A stretch of 64,000 nucleotides of DNA from Alphaproteobacteria bacterium (lineage in GTDB: Bacteria > Pseudomonadota > Alphaproteobacteria > Ferrovibrionales > Ferrovibrionaceae), in contig JAFKFH010000012.1 of the NCBI GenBank assembly GCA_017307375.1, positions 62,001 through 126,000 on the forward strand. The letters run 5' to 3'. Made by a program: the position numbers and the translations under genes. The notes beneath the pieces are model-generated. The model was not told the origin of the DNA. It saw only the letters and a program-made list of their open reading frames with translations, and did not search any database. Below, piece by piece: positions 42,895-51,211 of the stretch. The number at the start of each line of letters is the position of its first letter. Position 1 is the first letter of the stretch.

Positions 42895-44100
42895 TCACTC
42901 GCGCTGGCGCATCCGTTCGAGCCGCGCGGCCAGCTTGCGCAGGATCCGTTCGCGATAGGCTTCCGGCGCCGCGGCCCCCAGGACATCGATCATCCGTTGG
43001 GTTTCCGCCCATTCGCGCCGGGGTTCGGCCTTGATCAGCGGGCTGCCCGATCCGACCTCGCGCAGGATGCGATCCCAGATCGATTGCTTGGCCCAGATCA
43101 GCCGCCCTTCCCGGATATGCGAGGCGACCTGCCCCCCCATCGCATTGCCGCCCCGCGCCGGCCAGAAGGCGCCATTGCCCAGTTCGGACAGCACCGCCAT
43201 CGCCTCGGCCAGCGACGGCTGGTGGCCGACCAGTTCCATGACGATGCCCGACATGTCGAGGCAACCGGCGACGACTTCGTCCAGCAGGCCGACGGCATCG
43301 GCCTCATGCGCCTGCGGCAGGGCGCGCAGCGCGAGGTCGAGCCGTGCCAGCTGGCTCGGCGCCCCCATCAGTTCGCGTGCCATCACGATGACGGCGAAAT
43401 AGCGGACGTCGTCGCCCTGGAAGCGCTGGGCCAGGCGGGCGAGCAATCCGTCGAGATCGGCATCGGCGAAAGGCGGCAGGCGGCGCTCGGCCATCGCGTC
43501 GCGGGCGCGGCTGATCGCTTTCGCCGTCAGATCCTGCAACTGGCTCATCCGCTCCTTGACCGGGCGGTCGGTCCCTTCCGCCTGACGCTCGGCGATGCCG
43601 CGCAGCCCGGCCTGCAGCAGCATCGACTGCTCCTCCAGACGGCGCAGATGCGGGTAGAAATGGACGAGCTCGATGGCGATCAGGCCGTATTTGTTCAGCA
43701 GGTCGCGATAGACCGTGCCGATCACCCGGCAGGACGGCCGCCGGGTCAGGTCGTCGGGCGTGGCGCAGAGCGGCACATCGCCCTTGTAGGCCTGCGGCAC
43801 CAGCCGCTCGCCCCGCTTGACGGTCGAGACCTGGGAGAAGACTTCCTTGTTGCTCTTGTGGCCGAAGACGCCGGTGGTCTCGCACACGACCTTCACTGCC
43901 TGGAAATCCCCGGTCGCCAGCAGGCTCTTTGCCCGGCTGACCGCGTTCTCCTCGGCCTTCTGGACTTCGCGTGTCGTCGGCTCGCGCCCCAGCCCGTCGA
44001 GTTCGGTGCCCACCGTGGAATCGAGCAGCCAGCGCCCTTCCCGCTGGGTCATGATCTCGAAATGATGCGACGAGGTGCGCTTGCCACCGAAAAGTGCCAT
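42895..44100 (-). CDS. Conserved protein of unknown function
   Basis: A 401-residue soluble protein that I do not recognise. It starts at ATG 44100 (MALFGGKRTSSHHFEIM); the open frame continues upstream without coding character. The first 100 residues look alpha/beta, with a GVFGHKSNKEVFSQ segment, and the rest is helical with no evident active-site motif. It converges on the pentapeptide gene (28 bases between stops) and is divergent from the NTF2-like gene. Codon use matches its neighbours. Confidence 0.72.
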   Translation of the reverse strand: MALFGGKRTSSHHFEIMTQREGRWLLDSTVGTELDGLGREPTTREVQKAEENAVSRAKSLLATGDFQAVKVVCETTGVFGHKSNKEVFSQVSTVKRGERLVPQAYKGDVPLCATPDDLTRRPSCRVIGTVYRDLLNKYGLIAIELVHFYPHLRRLEEQSMLLQAGLRGIAERQAEGTDRPVKERMSQLQDLTAKAISRARDAMAERRLPPFADADLDGLLARLAQRFQGDDVRYFAVIVMARELMGAPSQLARLDLALRALPQAHEADAVGLLDEVVAGCLDMSGIVMELVGHQPSLAEAMAVLSELGNGAFWPARGGNAMGGQVASHIREGRLIWAKQSIWDRILREVGSGSPLIKAEPRREWAETQRMIDVLGAAAPEAYRERILRKLAARLERMRQRE

Positions 44101-44204
44101 CGGCGAAGCATGGCTTAACCCACCCTGCCCGCGCAACGGGAATTGCACCGATGCCCAAGAGACTGCGGGTTCCGCCATGCGGCATTTGCGACTAAGCTTG
44201 GCCC

Positions 44205-44606
44205 ATGCCCGACCGTGCCGCTCTACTCGCCGCGAACGAAGCTTTCTATCGTGCCTTTGCCAGGGCGGACATGGCCGCCATGCTCGATGTCTGGACGGCC
44301 GGCCCGCTGGCCAGTTGCACCCATCCGGGCTGGCCGCCACTGACCGACCGGGACGAAATCGCCGAAAGCTGGCGACGGATCTTCGAGGGCCAGTCGGCGA
44401 TCGCGGTCGCCATCGCCGGGGCGATGGCCTTTGCCCATGGCGAGTGCGGCTATGTCCTGTGCTACGAGCGCATCGGGGACTCGGTCATGGCCGCGACGAA
44501 CATCTTCCGGCGGGAAGGCGGTCGCTGGCGGCTGGTGCACCACCAGGCGGGACCGGTGGCGCAGATGCCCGAACCGCGGGGCGACAGCCCGCGTCGCGTG
44601 CATTGA
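44205..44606 (+). CDS. NTF2-like / SnoaL-like protein
   Basis: A 133-residue single-domain alpha+beta protein. The opening helix LLAANEAFYRAFARADMAAMLDVW and the closing WRLVHHQAG strand are the standard SnoaL/DUF4440 cone fold, here with CTHPGWPPLTDRDEI in the pocket. Such proteins bind or process small hydrophobic ligands; the H-x2-W and D residues could be functional. No operon partner: rlmJ converges on it 6 bases away. Confidence 0.82.
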   Translation: MPDRAALLAANEAFYRAFARADMAAMLDVWTAGPLASCTHPGWPPLTDRDEIAESWRRIFEGQSAIAVAIAGAMAFAHGECGYVLCYERIGDSVMAATNIFRREGGRWRLVHHQAGPVAQMPEPRGDSPRRVH

Positions 44607-44612
44607 ACCGAT

Positions 44613-45458
44613 CTATTCGCCGACCAGCTCGCTGAACGTGCCGACTGCACCCGGCCCGACGCCCAGAATCGGCGCCAGCAACCGCGGCAAGGCTTCCAGC
44701 GCCGGGCGGGCGGCAAAGGGCGGATTGACGATGACGAGGCCATTGCCGTTCAGACGCGCCGGATCGCGCGCGGCCTGGATCATGACCTCGAGCGCCACGA
44801 GACGGCGCAGCCCCGCCTCCTTCAGGGCACGGTGGAAGGCGGCAATCGACTGCGGCGCCTTGATCGGATACCAGCCGACGAAGATGCCGGCGGGGAACCG
44901 GCGGTGGCTGCGGACCAGGGCCCGGGCGAAATGGTCGAACTCATCGCGGATCTCGAACGGCGGGTCGATCAGCACCAGGCCGCGACGCTCGGGCGGCGGC
45001 AGCAGCGCCTCGATGCGCTCGTAGCCGTCCCCCTCGTGCAGATGGACGCGGGGATCGCGGCCCATCGCCCGCCGCAGGGCGGCGGCTTCCTCCGGATGCT
45101 TCTCGACCAGCAGCAGCCGGTCGCCGTCGCGCATCAGCGCCTGGGCGATCAGCGGCGAGCCGGGATAGTGGCGCAGCGCAGGCTCGTCCCGGTTCAGCCG
45201 GCGCACGAGATCGAGATAGGGTTTGAGCGATGCGAGTCTGGTCGGGTCCGCCGCCAGCAGCCTGGCGATGCCGCCGCGGAATTCCGGGCTACGCTGCGCC
45301 TCGTCCGACATGAGATCGTAACCGCCCCGGCCGGCGTGGGTATCGAGCAGCGCGAACGGCTTGTCCTTGGCCTTCAACGCCTCGATCAGGATGGCCAAGG
45401 CACCGTGCTTGAGGACATCGGCAAAATTGCCGGCATGGAACAGATGGCGGTAGTTCAC
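44613..45458 (-). CDS. rlmJ: 23S rRNA (adenine(2030)-N6)-methyltransferase
   Basis: A 281-residue methyltransferase. MNYRHLFHAGNFADVLKH is the RlmJ hallmark start, and LIDPPFE near residue 164 is the catalytic D-P-P-F motif of N6-adenine methyltransferases. The SAM-binding region is near DTHAGRGGY (about 40). It modifies A2030 (E. coli numbering) of 23S rRNA. Its ATG overlaps the response-regulator stop as ATGA, so this housekeeping enzyme is co-transcribed with a signalling operon. Confidence 0.95.
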   Translation of the reverse strand: MNYRHLFHAGNFADVLKHGALAILIEALKAKDKPFALLDTHAGRGGYDLMSDEAQRSPEFRGGIARLLAADPTRLASLKPYLDLVRRLNRDEPALRHYPGSPLIAQALMRDGDRLLLVEKHPEEAAALRRAMGRDPRVHLHEGDGYERIEALLPPPERRGLVLIDPPFEIRDEFDHFARALVRSHRRFPAGIFVGWYPIKAPQSIAAFHRALKEAGLRRLVALEVMIQAARDPARLNGNGLVIVNPPFAARPALEALPRLLAPILGVGPGAVGTFSELVGE

Positions 45459-45877
45459 GACGGATCGGCCGGCAGGATCGGCTTGGGTCCCAGGACGCTG
45501 TCGATCTTGCGCTTGAGCTGGGCCAGCGAGACCGGCTTGACCAGATAGCCGTCGACGGCATGTTCCTTGGCCGTCATTACCGTGTCCGTCTGGGAATCGG
45601 AGGTCAGGAACACCACCGGGGTCCTGGCGATCGCCGGGATCTTGGCTTCACGCAGCGACTTCAGGAACTGCAGCCCGTTGACCGGCTTCATGTGGATGTC
45701 GCACAGCACCAGTTGCGGGCGGACGCGCAGCACTTCCAACAGCCCGGCCTTGCCGTCGGCGGCCTCGTGGAAATGCCGCACACCCAGCTGGTGCAGCAGC
45801 GTGCGGATGATCTTGCGGGTGAATTCCTCGTCTTCGACGACCAGCACCCGGACGGCACCGTAATCGAGCTCAGCCAT
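45455..45877 (-). CDS. Stand-alone response regulator (CheY-like)
   Basis: A 140-residue receiver domain with no output domain. DEE (16-18) forms the acidic pocket, D60 (LCDIHM) is the phosphoacceptor, T92 and K114 (LVKP) complete the site. It lies 20 bases downstream of the hybrid kinase and so is a likely acceptor of phosphate from that kinase's HPt domain. It could act on a motor or enzyme partner elsewhere. Confidence 0.92.
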   Translation of the reverse strand: MAELDYGAVRVLVVEDEEFTRKIIRTLLHQLGVRHFHEAADGKAGLLEVLRVRPQLVLCDIHMKPVNGLQFLKSLREAKIPAIARTPVVFLTSDSQTDTVMTAKEHAVDGYLVKPVSLAQLKRKIDSVLGPKPILPADPS

Positions 45878-45897
45878 CGCTATCCTCGTTCAGGTCT

Positions 45898-48800
45898 TCA
45901 AGCTGCGCCGGCCGGCCCCGCGGTCAGCGGTACCAGCGCAGCGGCCAGTTCATCGTAGGTGGGGGCGAGAACGCTCGCCATCAGTTCGGCGCTGTCGGCA
46001 TCGCCGGCATCCAGCATGTCCTGTACGTCGGCCGCGATCTGGCCCAGCCGTGCCGCCCCGATCGACCGGGCGGAACCCTTCAGCGCGTGGGCGACGTGGC
46101 GGGCCTCGGCCAGATCGCCGGCCTGCAGCGCGGCGTCGAGACTGGCCAGCGTGTCCGGCACCGAGGCCAGGAACTGCTGCAGGAAACCGAGGGATTCGGC
46201 ATCGAGCGCCCCGAAGGTTTCACGGAACCGCTGCAGCTCGAAGATCTCGGGATCGATTTCGGGTTCGTCCGGCTTGGCCGGCGCGGCCGGCGGCACCGGG
46301 GTTGCGGCGGCGATCCGGCGCATGCCGTCGGCGGCCGGCAGGAAGCGGCGCAGCACCTCGACCAACGCCTTCTGGTCGATCGGCTTGGTCAGGTAGTCGT
46401 CCATGCCGGTCTCGATGCACAGCGCCCGTGTGCCCGGCAGGGCATCGGCAGTCAGCGCGACGATCGGCAGGCGCCGCTCGCCGGCCGGATCTTCCCCGGC
46501 CTCGGCCGCCCGGATCGCCCGCGTCAGTTCGAAACCGTCCATCTCGGGCATGTGGAAGTCGGTCAGCAGCAGACCGTAGCGGCCGTCGCGCCACATGCCC
46601 AGGGCCTCGCGCCCGTCAGAGGCCATTTCATGGGCATAGCCGCGACGATCGAGCAATCGGGAAATCACCAGCTGGTTGGTGGCATTATCCTCGGCCACCA
46701 GGATCAGCACGCCGGCCTCGCGCGCTGCCTCGACCGGCGGCGGTGCATACATCACCTCGCCACCAGCCGTGCGCTGATCCAGTTCCGCGCGGCCCAGCGC
46801 CGCGGCGATGGTGCGCCACAGCACGCCGCGCTGCACCGGCAGGGTCACGGTGGCGAACACCCCGGCCTTCCGCGCATTGCCGATGGTCGAGGCGAGCCCG
46901 CGCGGCATCGCCAGGATGAAACGCGCCCGGGCAAAGGCCGGATCGCCGGCCAGCCTGGCCGCCAGCGTCGTCTCCGGCGCCGCCGTCACGGCCGAGAAGA
47001 TCAGGATGATGCTGTCGGGCCGGGCGGCGACGCGGCTGCGCAACACGGCCTCCAGCATGTCGTCGGCATCAAGCCATGTCGGGGTGACGCCGGTCGGCGC
47101 CAGGGCGTGGCCGAGCGCCGCCCAGCGCTCGGTCCCCGCGCCGATGACGACCAGTGCGGCATCGCCGATCGCGGGTTCGGGGCGCGGCGGCCCGGCCTCG
47201 ACATTCAGCGGCAGTTCGAACCAGAAGGTCGATCCTGTCCCTGCCTCCGAGAAGCAGCCGATCGAGCCGCCCATCATCTCGCACAGCTTCAGCGAGATGG
47301 TCAGGCCAAGGCCGGTCCCGCCGAACTTGCGCGAGGTCGAATTGTCGGCCTGCTGGAACGGCTTGAACAACCGCGCCTGCTGCTCGGGCGTCAGGCCGAT
47401 GCCGGTGTCGCGCACCGCGAAATTCAACCGCGGCCCGTGCTCGCCCGGCAAGGTCGTGACGGTGACGACGACCGAGCCGACCTCGGTGAACTTGATGGCG
47501 TTGCCCGCCAGGTTGAGCAGCACCTGCCGCACCCGTGTCGGATCGCCGATCACGCGCGCCGGCAGTTCGGGATCGAGGTCGATGACAAAATCGATGCCGC
47601 GGTCGTCGGCACGCTGGGCGAGCAATTCGCCGACACCCTCGATCGTCTCGACCAGGTCGTAGGAGATCGCCTCGATATCGAGCTTGCCGGCCTCGATCTT
47701 CGAGAAGTCGAGAATATCGTTGATGATGGTCAGCAGCGCGGCCGAAGACGAGCGGATGATGCGCGTCATGCCCCGCTGATCCTCGGTCAGCTCGGTCTGG
47801 TCGAGCATTTCGGCCATGGTCATCACGCCGTTCATCGGCGTGCGGATCTCGTGGCTCATCATCGCCAGGAACGACGACTTGGCCTGGGTCGCGGCTTCGG
47901 CCTTCAGCCGCTCGCCTTCGAGTTCGTGGTTGGTGTCCTCGAGCCACAGGGCCGAAAGTTCGGCCTGCTGCTTGGCGTCTTCGAGTGCCTGGGCCTGTGC
48001 CTTCTTCTCGGTGACGTCGACGAACACGCCGGTGACGACGACGTCGTCGTCCGCGTCGCGGCGGGCCACCGCGCGCATGTTGATCCAGCGCACATGGTCG
48101 GGCCAGACGTCGCGGAACTCGATATCGATCAGACCCGATCCGTCGGCGGCTGCCAGGATCGCATCGCGCACCCGCGGCCAGTCGTCCTCGGCCATCCGCG
48201 TCGCCGCGTCGCCGTCGGTCGCGTCGGCCAGCAGGGCATCGGGATCCAGGCCCCGCACGGTGCGGAACTGGGAAGAAGCGAAGACGAAGCGGATGTCGTC
48301 GCCCTTCAGGTGGAACTGGAACACCGCCGAGGGGACCGCGTCGGTGATGTCGCCGAGTTGCCGGGAAATCCGCTGCGCCTCGGCATTGGCCAGGGCGAGC
48401 GCTTCTTCCTGCAGCTTCTTGTCGGTGACGTCGACGAAAACGCCGCTGATGACGAGGCCGTCGTCCTCGTCCCGGCGGCCGGCGGCGCGCAGGTTCAGCC
48501 AGCGCAGGCCGCGGGCCGGATGCTCGATCCGGAAATCGAGATCGGTCGCCGTCAGGTCGCTGCGGATCGCGCCCAGCGCGCCGTAGAGCGCCGCACGATC
48601 CTGCGGCACGACCAGTGGCAGGGCGGCCTCCGGGCCGGCATCGGCCGAGCGCACCTGGCGGGCGTCGTATCCCCGGATCTCGGCAAAGCGGCCGCTGGCG
48701 AACAGATGATGCATCGAGCCGTCCTCGCGCACCTGCAGCTGGAACACCGCGCCGGGGATCGAGCCGGTGAGGTCGGCGAGGCGCTGGCTGATGGCGCGGC

Positions 48801-49404
48801 GATAGAGGCGGACGCCGAGGAAGATGCCGGCGATCACGGACGCCAGCAGGACGAAGAAGCCGGCGGCGAGCATCTCGACAAGGCCGAGGATGTGGCGACG
48901 CTGGGCTGCCCGCGCCTCGTTGGCGAAATGGGTGGCGGCCAGGCTGAAGTCATGGACGCCGCTCAGCAGCGCGAAACCGCGGCGGGCGATCGTCGTGCCG
49001 GCCCAGGGGGGCGGATTGTCGACGCTGATCAGGCGGTCGACATCGACGAGATAGTCGCGCAGTTCGCCCATCACCTTCGGGTACTGGGGCAATTGCGCCA
49101 GGAAACGGCCCTGGTCACCGGTCTGTGCGCTGTTGACCCGGCTGTAGAAGACATCCGAGCGCTCGCGCAGCTGATCGAGCGGCATCGCCGCGTCGCCGGC
49201 GGCAAAAAGCTGGGCGTCGGCGATGAGCCGCAGCAGGTCGACCTCGACCTGGGCGATGCCCCATAACGTATTGTCGTTGGCGTCGCCGACCTGGTCGACC
49301 AGCAGATTGCGCACCACCAGGAACAGAAGCCCCAGCAGGACGGCGACGAGACCTGCGCCGACCAGCAGACCGATGGCGGCGCGGCGCAGGCTGCGGCGGT
49401 TCAC
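45898..49404 (-). CDS. Membrane hybrid histidine kinase with two PAS, REC and HPt domains
   Basis: A 1168-residue sensor. Membrane segments at about 9-31 and 172-197 enclose a helical periplasmic domain of about 140 residues. Then two PAS domains (about 207-330 and 353-470) so alike that they look duplicated (AVFQ, FASSQF/FASGRF, GVFVDVT). HisKA H518 (MSHEIRTP), HATPase (N box 631-640, DTGIG 666-670, GTGLGLT 696-702), a degenerate receiver-like stretch (about 740-875), a true receiver with D949 and K1007, and an HPt domain with H1106 (HALKGSA). Its start overlaps the stop of an exported small protein gene. Confidence 0.93.
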   Translation of the reverse strand: MNRRSLRRAAIGLLVGAGLVAVLLGLLFLVVRNLLVDQVGDANDNTLWGIAQVEVDLLRLIADAQLFAAGDAAMPLDQLRERSDVFYSRVNSAQTGDQGRFLAQLPQYPKVMGELRDYLVDVDRLISVDNPPPWAGTTIARRGFALLSGVHDFSLAATHFANEARAAQRRHILGLVEMLAAGFFVLLASVIAGIFLGVRLYRRAISQRLADLTGSIPGAVFQLQVREDGSMHHLFASGRFAEIRGYDARQVRSADAGPEAALPLVVPQDRAALYGALGAIRSDLTATDLDFRIEHPARGLRWLNLRAAGRRDEDDGLVISGVFVDVTDKKLQEEALALANAEAQRISRQLGDITDAVPSAVFQFHLKGDDIRFVFASSQFRTVRGLDPDALLADATDGDAATRMAEDDWPRVRDAILAAADGSGLIDIEFRDVWPDHVRWINMRAVARRDADDDVVVTGVFVDVTEKKAQAQALEDAKQQAELSALWLEDTNHELEGERLKAEAATQAKSSFLAMMSHEIRTPMNGVMTMAEMLDQTELTEDQRGMTRIIRSSSAALLTIINDILDFSKIEAGKLDIEAISYDLVETIEGVGELLAQRADDRGIDFVIDLDPELPARVIGDPTRVRQVLLNLAGNAIKFTEVGSVVVTVTTLPGEHGPRLNFAVRDTGIGLTPEQQARLFKPFQQADNSTSRKFGGTGLGLTISLKLCEMMGGSIGCFSEAGTGSTFWFELPLNVEAGPPRPEPAIGDAALVVIGAGTERWAALGHALAPTGVTPTWLDADDMLEAVLRSRVAARPDSIILIFSAVTAAPETTLAARLAGDPAFARARFILAMPRGLASTIGNARKAGVFATVTLPVQRGVLWRTIAAALGRAELDQRTAGGEVMYAPPPVEAAREAGVLILVAEDNATNQLVISRLLDRRGYAHEMASDGREALGMWRDGRYGLLLTDFHMPEMDGFELTRAIRAAEAGEDPAGERRLPIVALTADALPGTRALCIETGMDDYLTKPIDQKALVEVLRRFLPAADGMRRIAAATPVPPAAPAKPDEPEIDPEIFELQRFRETFGALDAESLGFLQQFLASVPDTLASLDAALQAGDLAEARHVAHALKGSARSIGAARLGQIAADVQDMLDAGDADSAELMASVLAPTYDELAAALVPLTAGPAGAA

Positions 49405-49904
49405 TTAATCTCGAGCGACTTGATCTGCCAGACCGAGCGGCCGAAGTAGACTTCCGTCTTCAGATCGGGCTTGGCGTCGAACGGATAGAGCAGCCACAGC
49501 GGCCCCTTGTCGCGCACCGTCAGCCGCTTGCCGTCCGCCGAGAAAGCCAGGAAGGCACCCTTTTCGGTGAGGTCTTCGATCGGCACCTCGGCCTTGTAGT
49601 CGTTGATCGCGGCGGCAACGACCTTCGTGCCCTTGGCGCCCACGGCGGCCAGCAGCTTGGCACCGGCGATGCCTTCGAACTTTGTATGCCCCTCCGTCCA
49701 CGGCGTGGCGGTGGCGATCGTCTCGGCGCCGAGGGCTTGCAGCATCGCCAGGTCGAACTTGGCCGCGCCGGCATCGTTGGTACGGCTGATATTGCCGCGG
49801 ATTTCCAGAATGACCGGGCCCGTCGGCTTGGCCAGATCCTGGGCCGCCGCCATGGCGACCGGAACAAAGGCCAGCATCAGGCCCAGAAGCAGCTTGCGGA
49901 TCAT
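49401..49904 (-). CDS. Exported molybdopterin-oxidoreductase-fold protein
   Basis: A 167-residue protein with a signal peptide (residues 1-21, cleavage after AAA). The rest (ILEIRGNI, LQALGAETIATATPWTEG, LLAAVGAKG, YKAEVPIEDL, KGPLWLLYPFD) follows the sulfite-oxidase/YedY fold family (PF00174) but is very short and has no cofactor-binding Cys in the mature chain. It is more likely a sensory or ligand-binding relative than an enzyme. It is the first gene of the operon with the hybrid kinase (4-bp overlap), so it may present a signal to that kinase's periplasmic domain. Confidence 0.75.
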   Translation of the reverse strand: MIRKLLLGLMLAFVPVAMAAAQDLAKPTGPVILEIRGNISRTNDAGAAKFDLAMLQALGAETIATATPWTEGHTKFEGIAGAKLLAAVGAKGTKVVAAAINDYKAEVPIEDLTEKGAFLAFSADGKRLTVRDKGPLWLLYPFDAKPDLKTEVYFGRSVWQIKSLEIK

Positions 49905-49997
49905 CGCGGCACCCCCAGCATCGTCTCGCCCGGATACTAGCGAATGCCCCCATGCTTTGCTACCGCGATGCGCCGTGAACCCCTGGCGTTTCGTGCC

Positions 49998-51185
49998 TTA
50001 CTTGCCGATTACAGGAACCCCCTGCTGCACGTTCCACAGGGCCGGATAGATCGATGTCTGCACCTGCGACGCGTTGGGCGTGTGCAGGCCGATGACGTTG
50101 CTGGCGTTCATCGCGATCTGGATATTGAAGGCGGGCGGCCCGCCGCCCACCGGCGGCGCCCCCAACGTGCCGCGCAGCACCATCGCGAACGGGCCCGATG
50201 CCGGTTTGCCCGGTTGCGCGGTGCCCTGGTTCGGCGCCAGGTTGTCGAGAAGCGCGATGTCGGCGTTGTTCAACCCGCCGCCATAGGTCGAATAGCTCGA
50301 CGACGAACCGCCCAGATAGGGGCTGGCGACCAGGTTGACGCCGGATGGCGCCGGGCTGGTCAGATTGAAGAAGGCGACGCCGCCCGAATAGATCACCTGC
50401 TGACTGGTGGTCACAGGCGAATTGCCGGACGTGGTGGTCACCGGATTGAAGATCGTGTTGCTCATCATGACCGGCGTGTCGAGCAGGATGTTGGAGCCGA
50501 AGCTCACGCCGATCGCGGCCGATGCCTGAACCGGCGCCGCCGACTTCGTCGTCAGTCCCGGACCGGCCATCACCAGCGTCAGCTGCGCATCCTGGATCAT
50601 CTCGAACGGGCTCGGCAGTCCCGTATAGGTCCCGCCGGTGGACGCGGCCGGCAGATAGGTCAGCTGGATCTGCGAGAACGGCGGCACCACCATGCCGTTC
50701 TGCAGTACGTAGCCCGCGGTCTGCGGGGTGTAGGGCACGTAGGGGTTGGCCGGGTACGGTGCGTCGCTGACCGGGGTCAGCGAACAGGCCCCCCAGAACT
50801 GCTCATAGCCATTGTAGTACTGCGCAAGCGTCGGCCCGCAGAAGCGGTAATAGGGCGATTGCAGATTCTGGGCGCTGGCCTGGGGCGACGGCGACGTCGG
50901 GCCGACGCGGACCGGCGCACTGCCCTGCGCCGGCGGCAGATCGGTCTGATTGCCCTGAAGCGTGAAATAGACCGAATAGGCCGTCGTATTGAAGATATTG
51001 ACCGCCACGAATGTCGCATTTGCCGCGCCGTAGCAGTTGCCGGGGTCATCCGACCGCATCTGCTCCTGATAGTAGAAGTTCGACAGGCAGGTATTGAACG
51101 TCGCCGCCGCGTCCGCCGGCCCGGAGACGAGCCACGGGCAGATGAGGGCGGCGGCAAGGGCGGCAATCCTGATCGGACCCGTCAT
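49998..51185 (-). CDS. Secreted protein of unknown function (second of a pair)
   Basis: A 395-residue protein with a signal peptide (residues 1-27, cleavage near ADA). I do not recognise it. The mature chain is rich in Asn, Thr, Ser, Pro, Gly and Tyr, poor in charge, with four Cys that could form two disulfides. Beta strands are predicted (FVAVNIFNTTAYSVYFTLQG) and low-complexity patches such as SSSSYSTYGGGL occur near 312. This looks like a surface or matrix protein. It lies 26 bases downstream of the partner gene and has an AGGGAGAA ribosome-binding site. Confidence 0.75.
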   Translation of the reverse strand: MTGPIRIAALAAALICPWLVSGPADAAATFNTCLSNFYYQEQMRSDDPGNCYGAANATFVAVNIFNTTAYSVYFTLQGNQTDLPPAQGSAPVRVGPTSPSPQASAQNLQSPYYRFCGPTLAQYYNGYEQFWGACSLTPVSDAPYPANPYVPYTPQTAGYVLQNGMVVPPFSQIQLTYLPAASTGGTYTGLPSPFEMIQDAQLTLVMAGPGLTTKSAAPVQASAAIGVSFGSNILLDTPVMMSNTIFNPVTTTSGNSPVTTSQQVIYSGGVAFFNLTSPAPSGVNLVASPYLGGSSSSYSTYGGGLNNADIALLDNLAPNQGTAQPGKPASGPFAMVLRGTLGAPPVGGGPPAFNIQIAMNASNVIGLHTPNASQVQTSIYPALWNVQQGVPVIGK

Positions 51186-51211
51186 CGTCTTGTTCTCCCT
51201 AACGAAGCCGA

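Noticed and set aside
46087-49266. A 1059-codon open frame on the plus strand
   Set aside because: It is wholly antisense to the hybrid kinase, whose domains are intact; long antisense frames are expected at this GC content.
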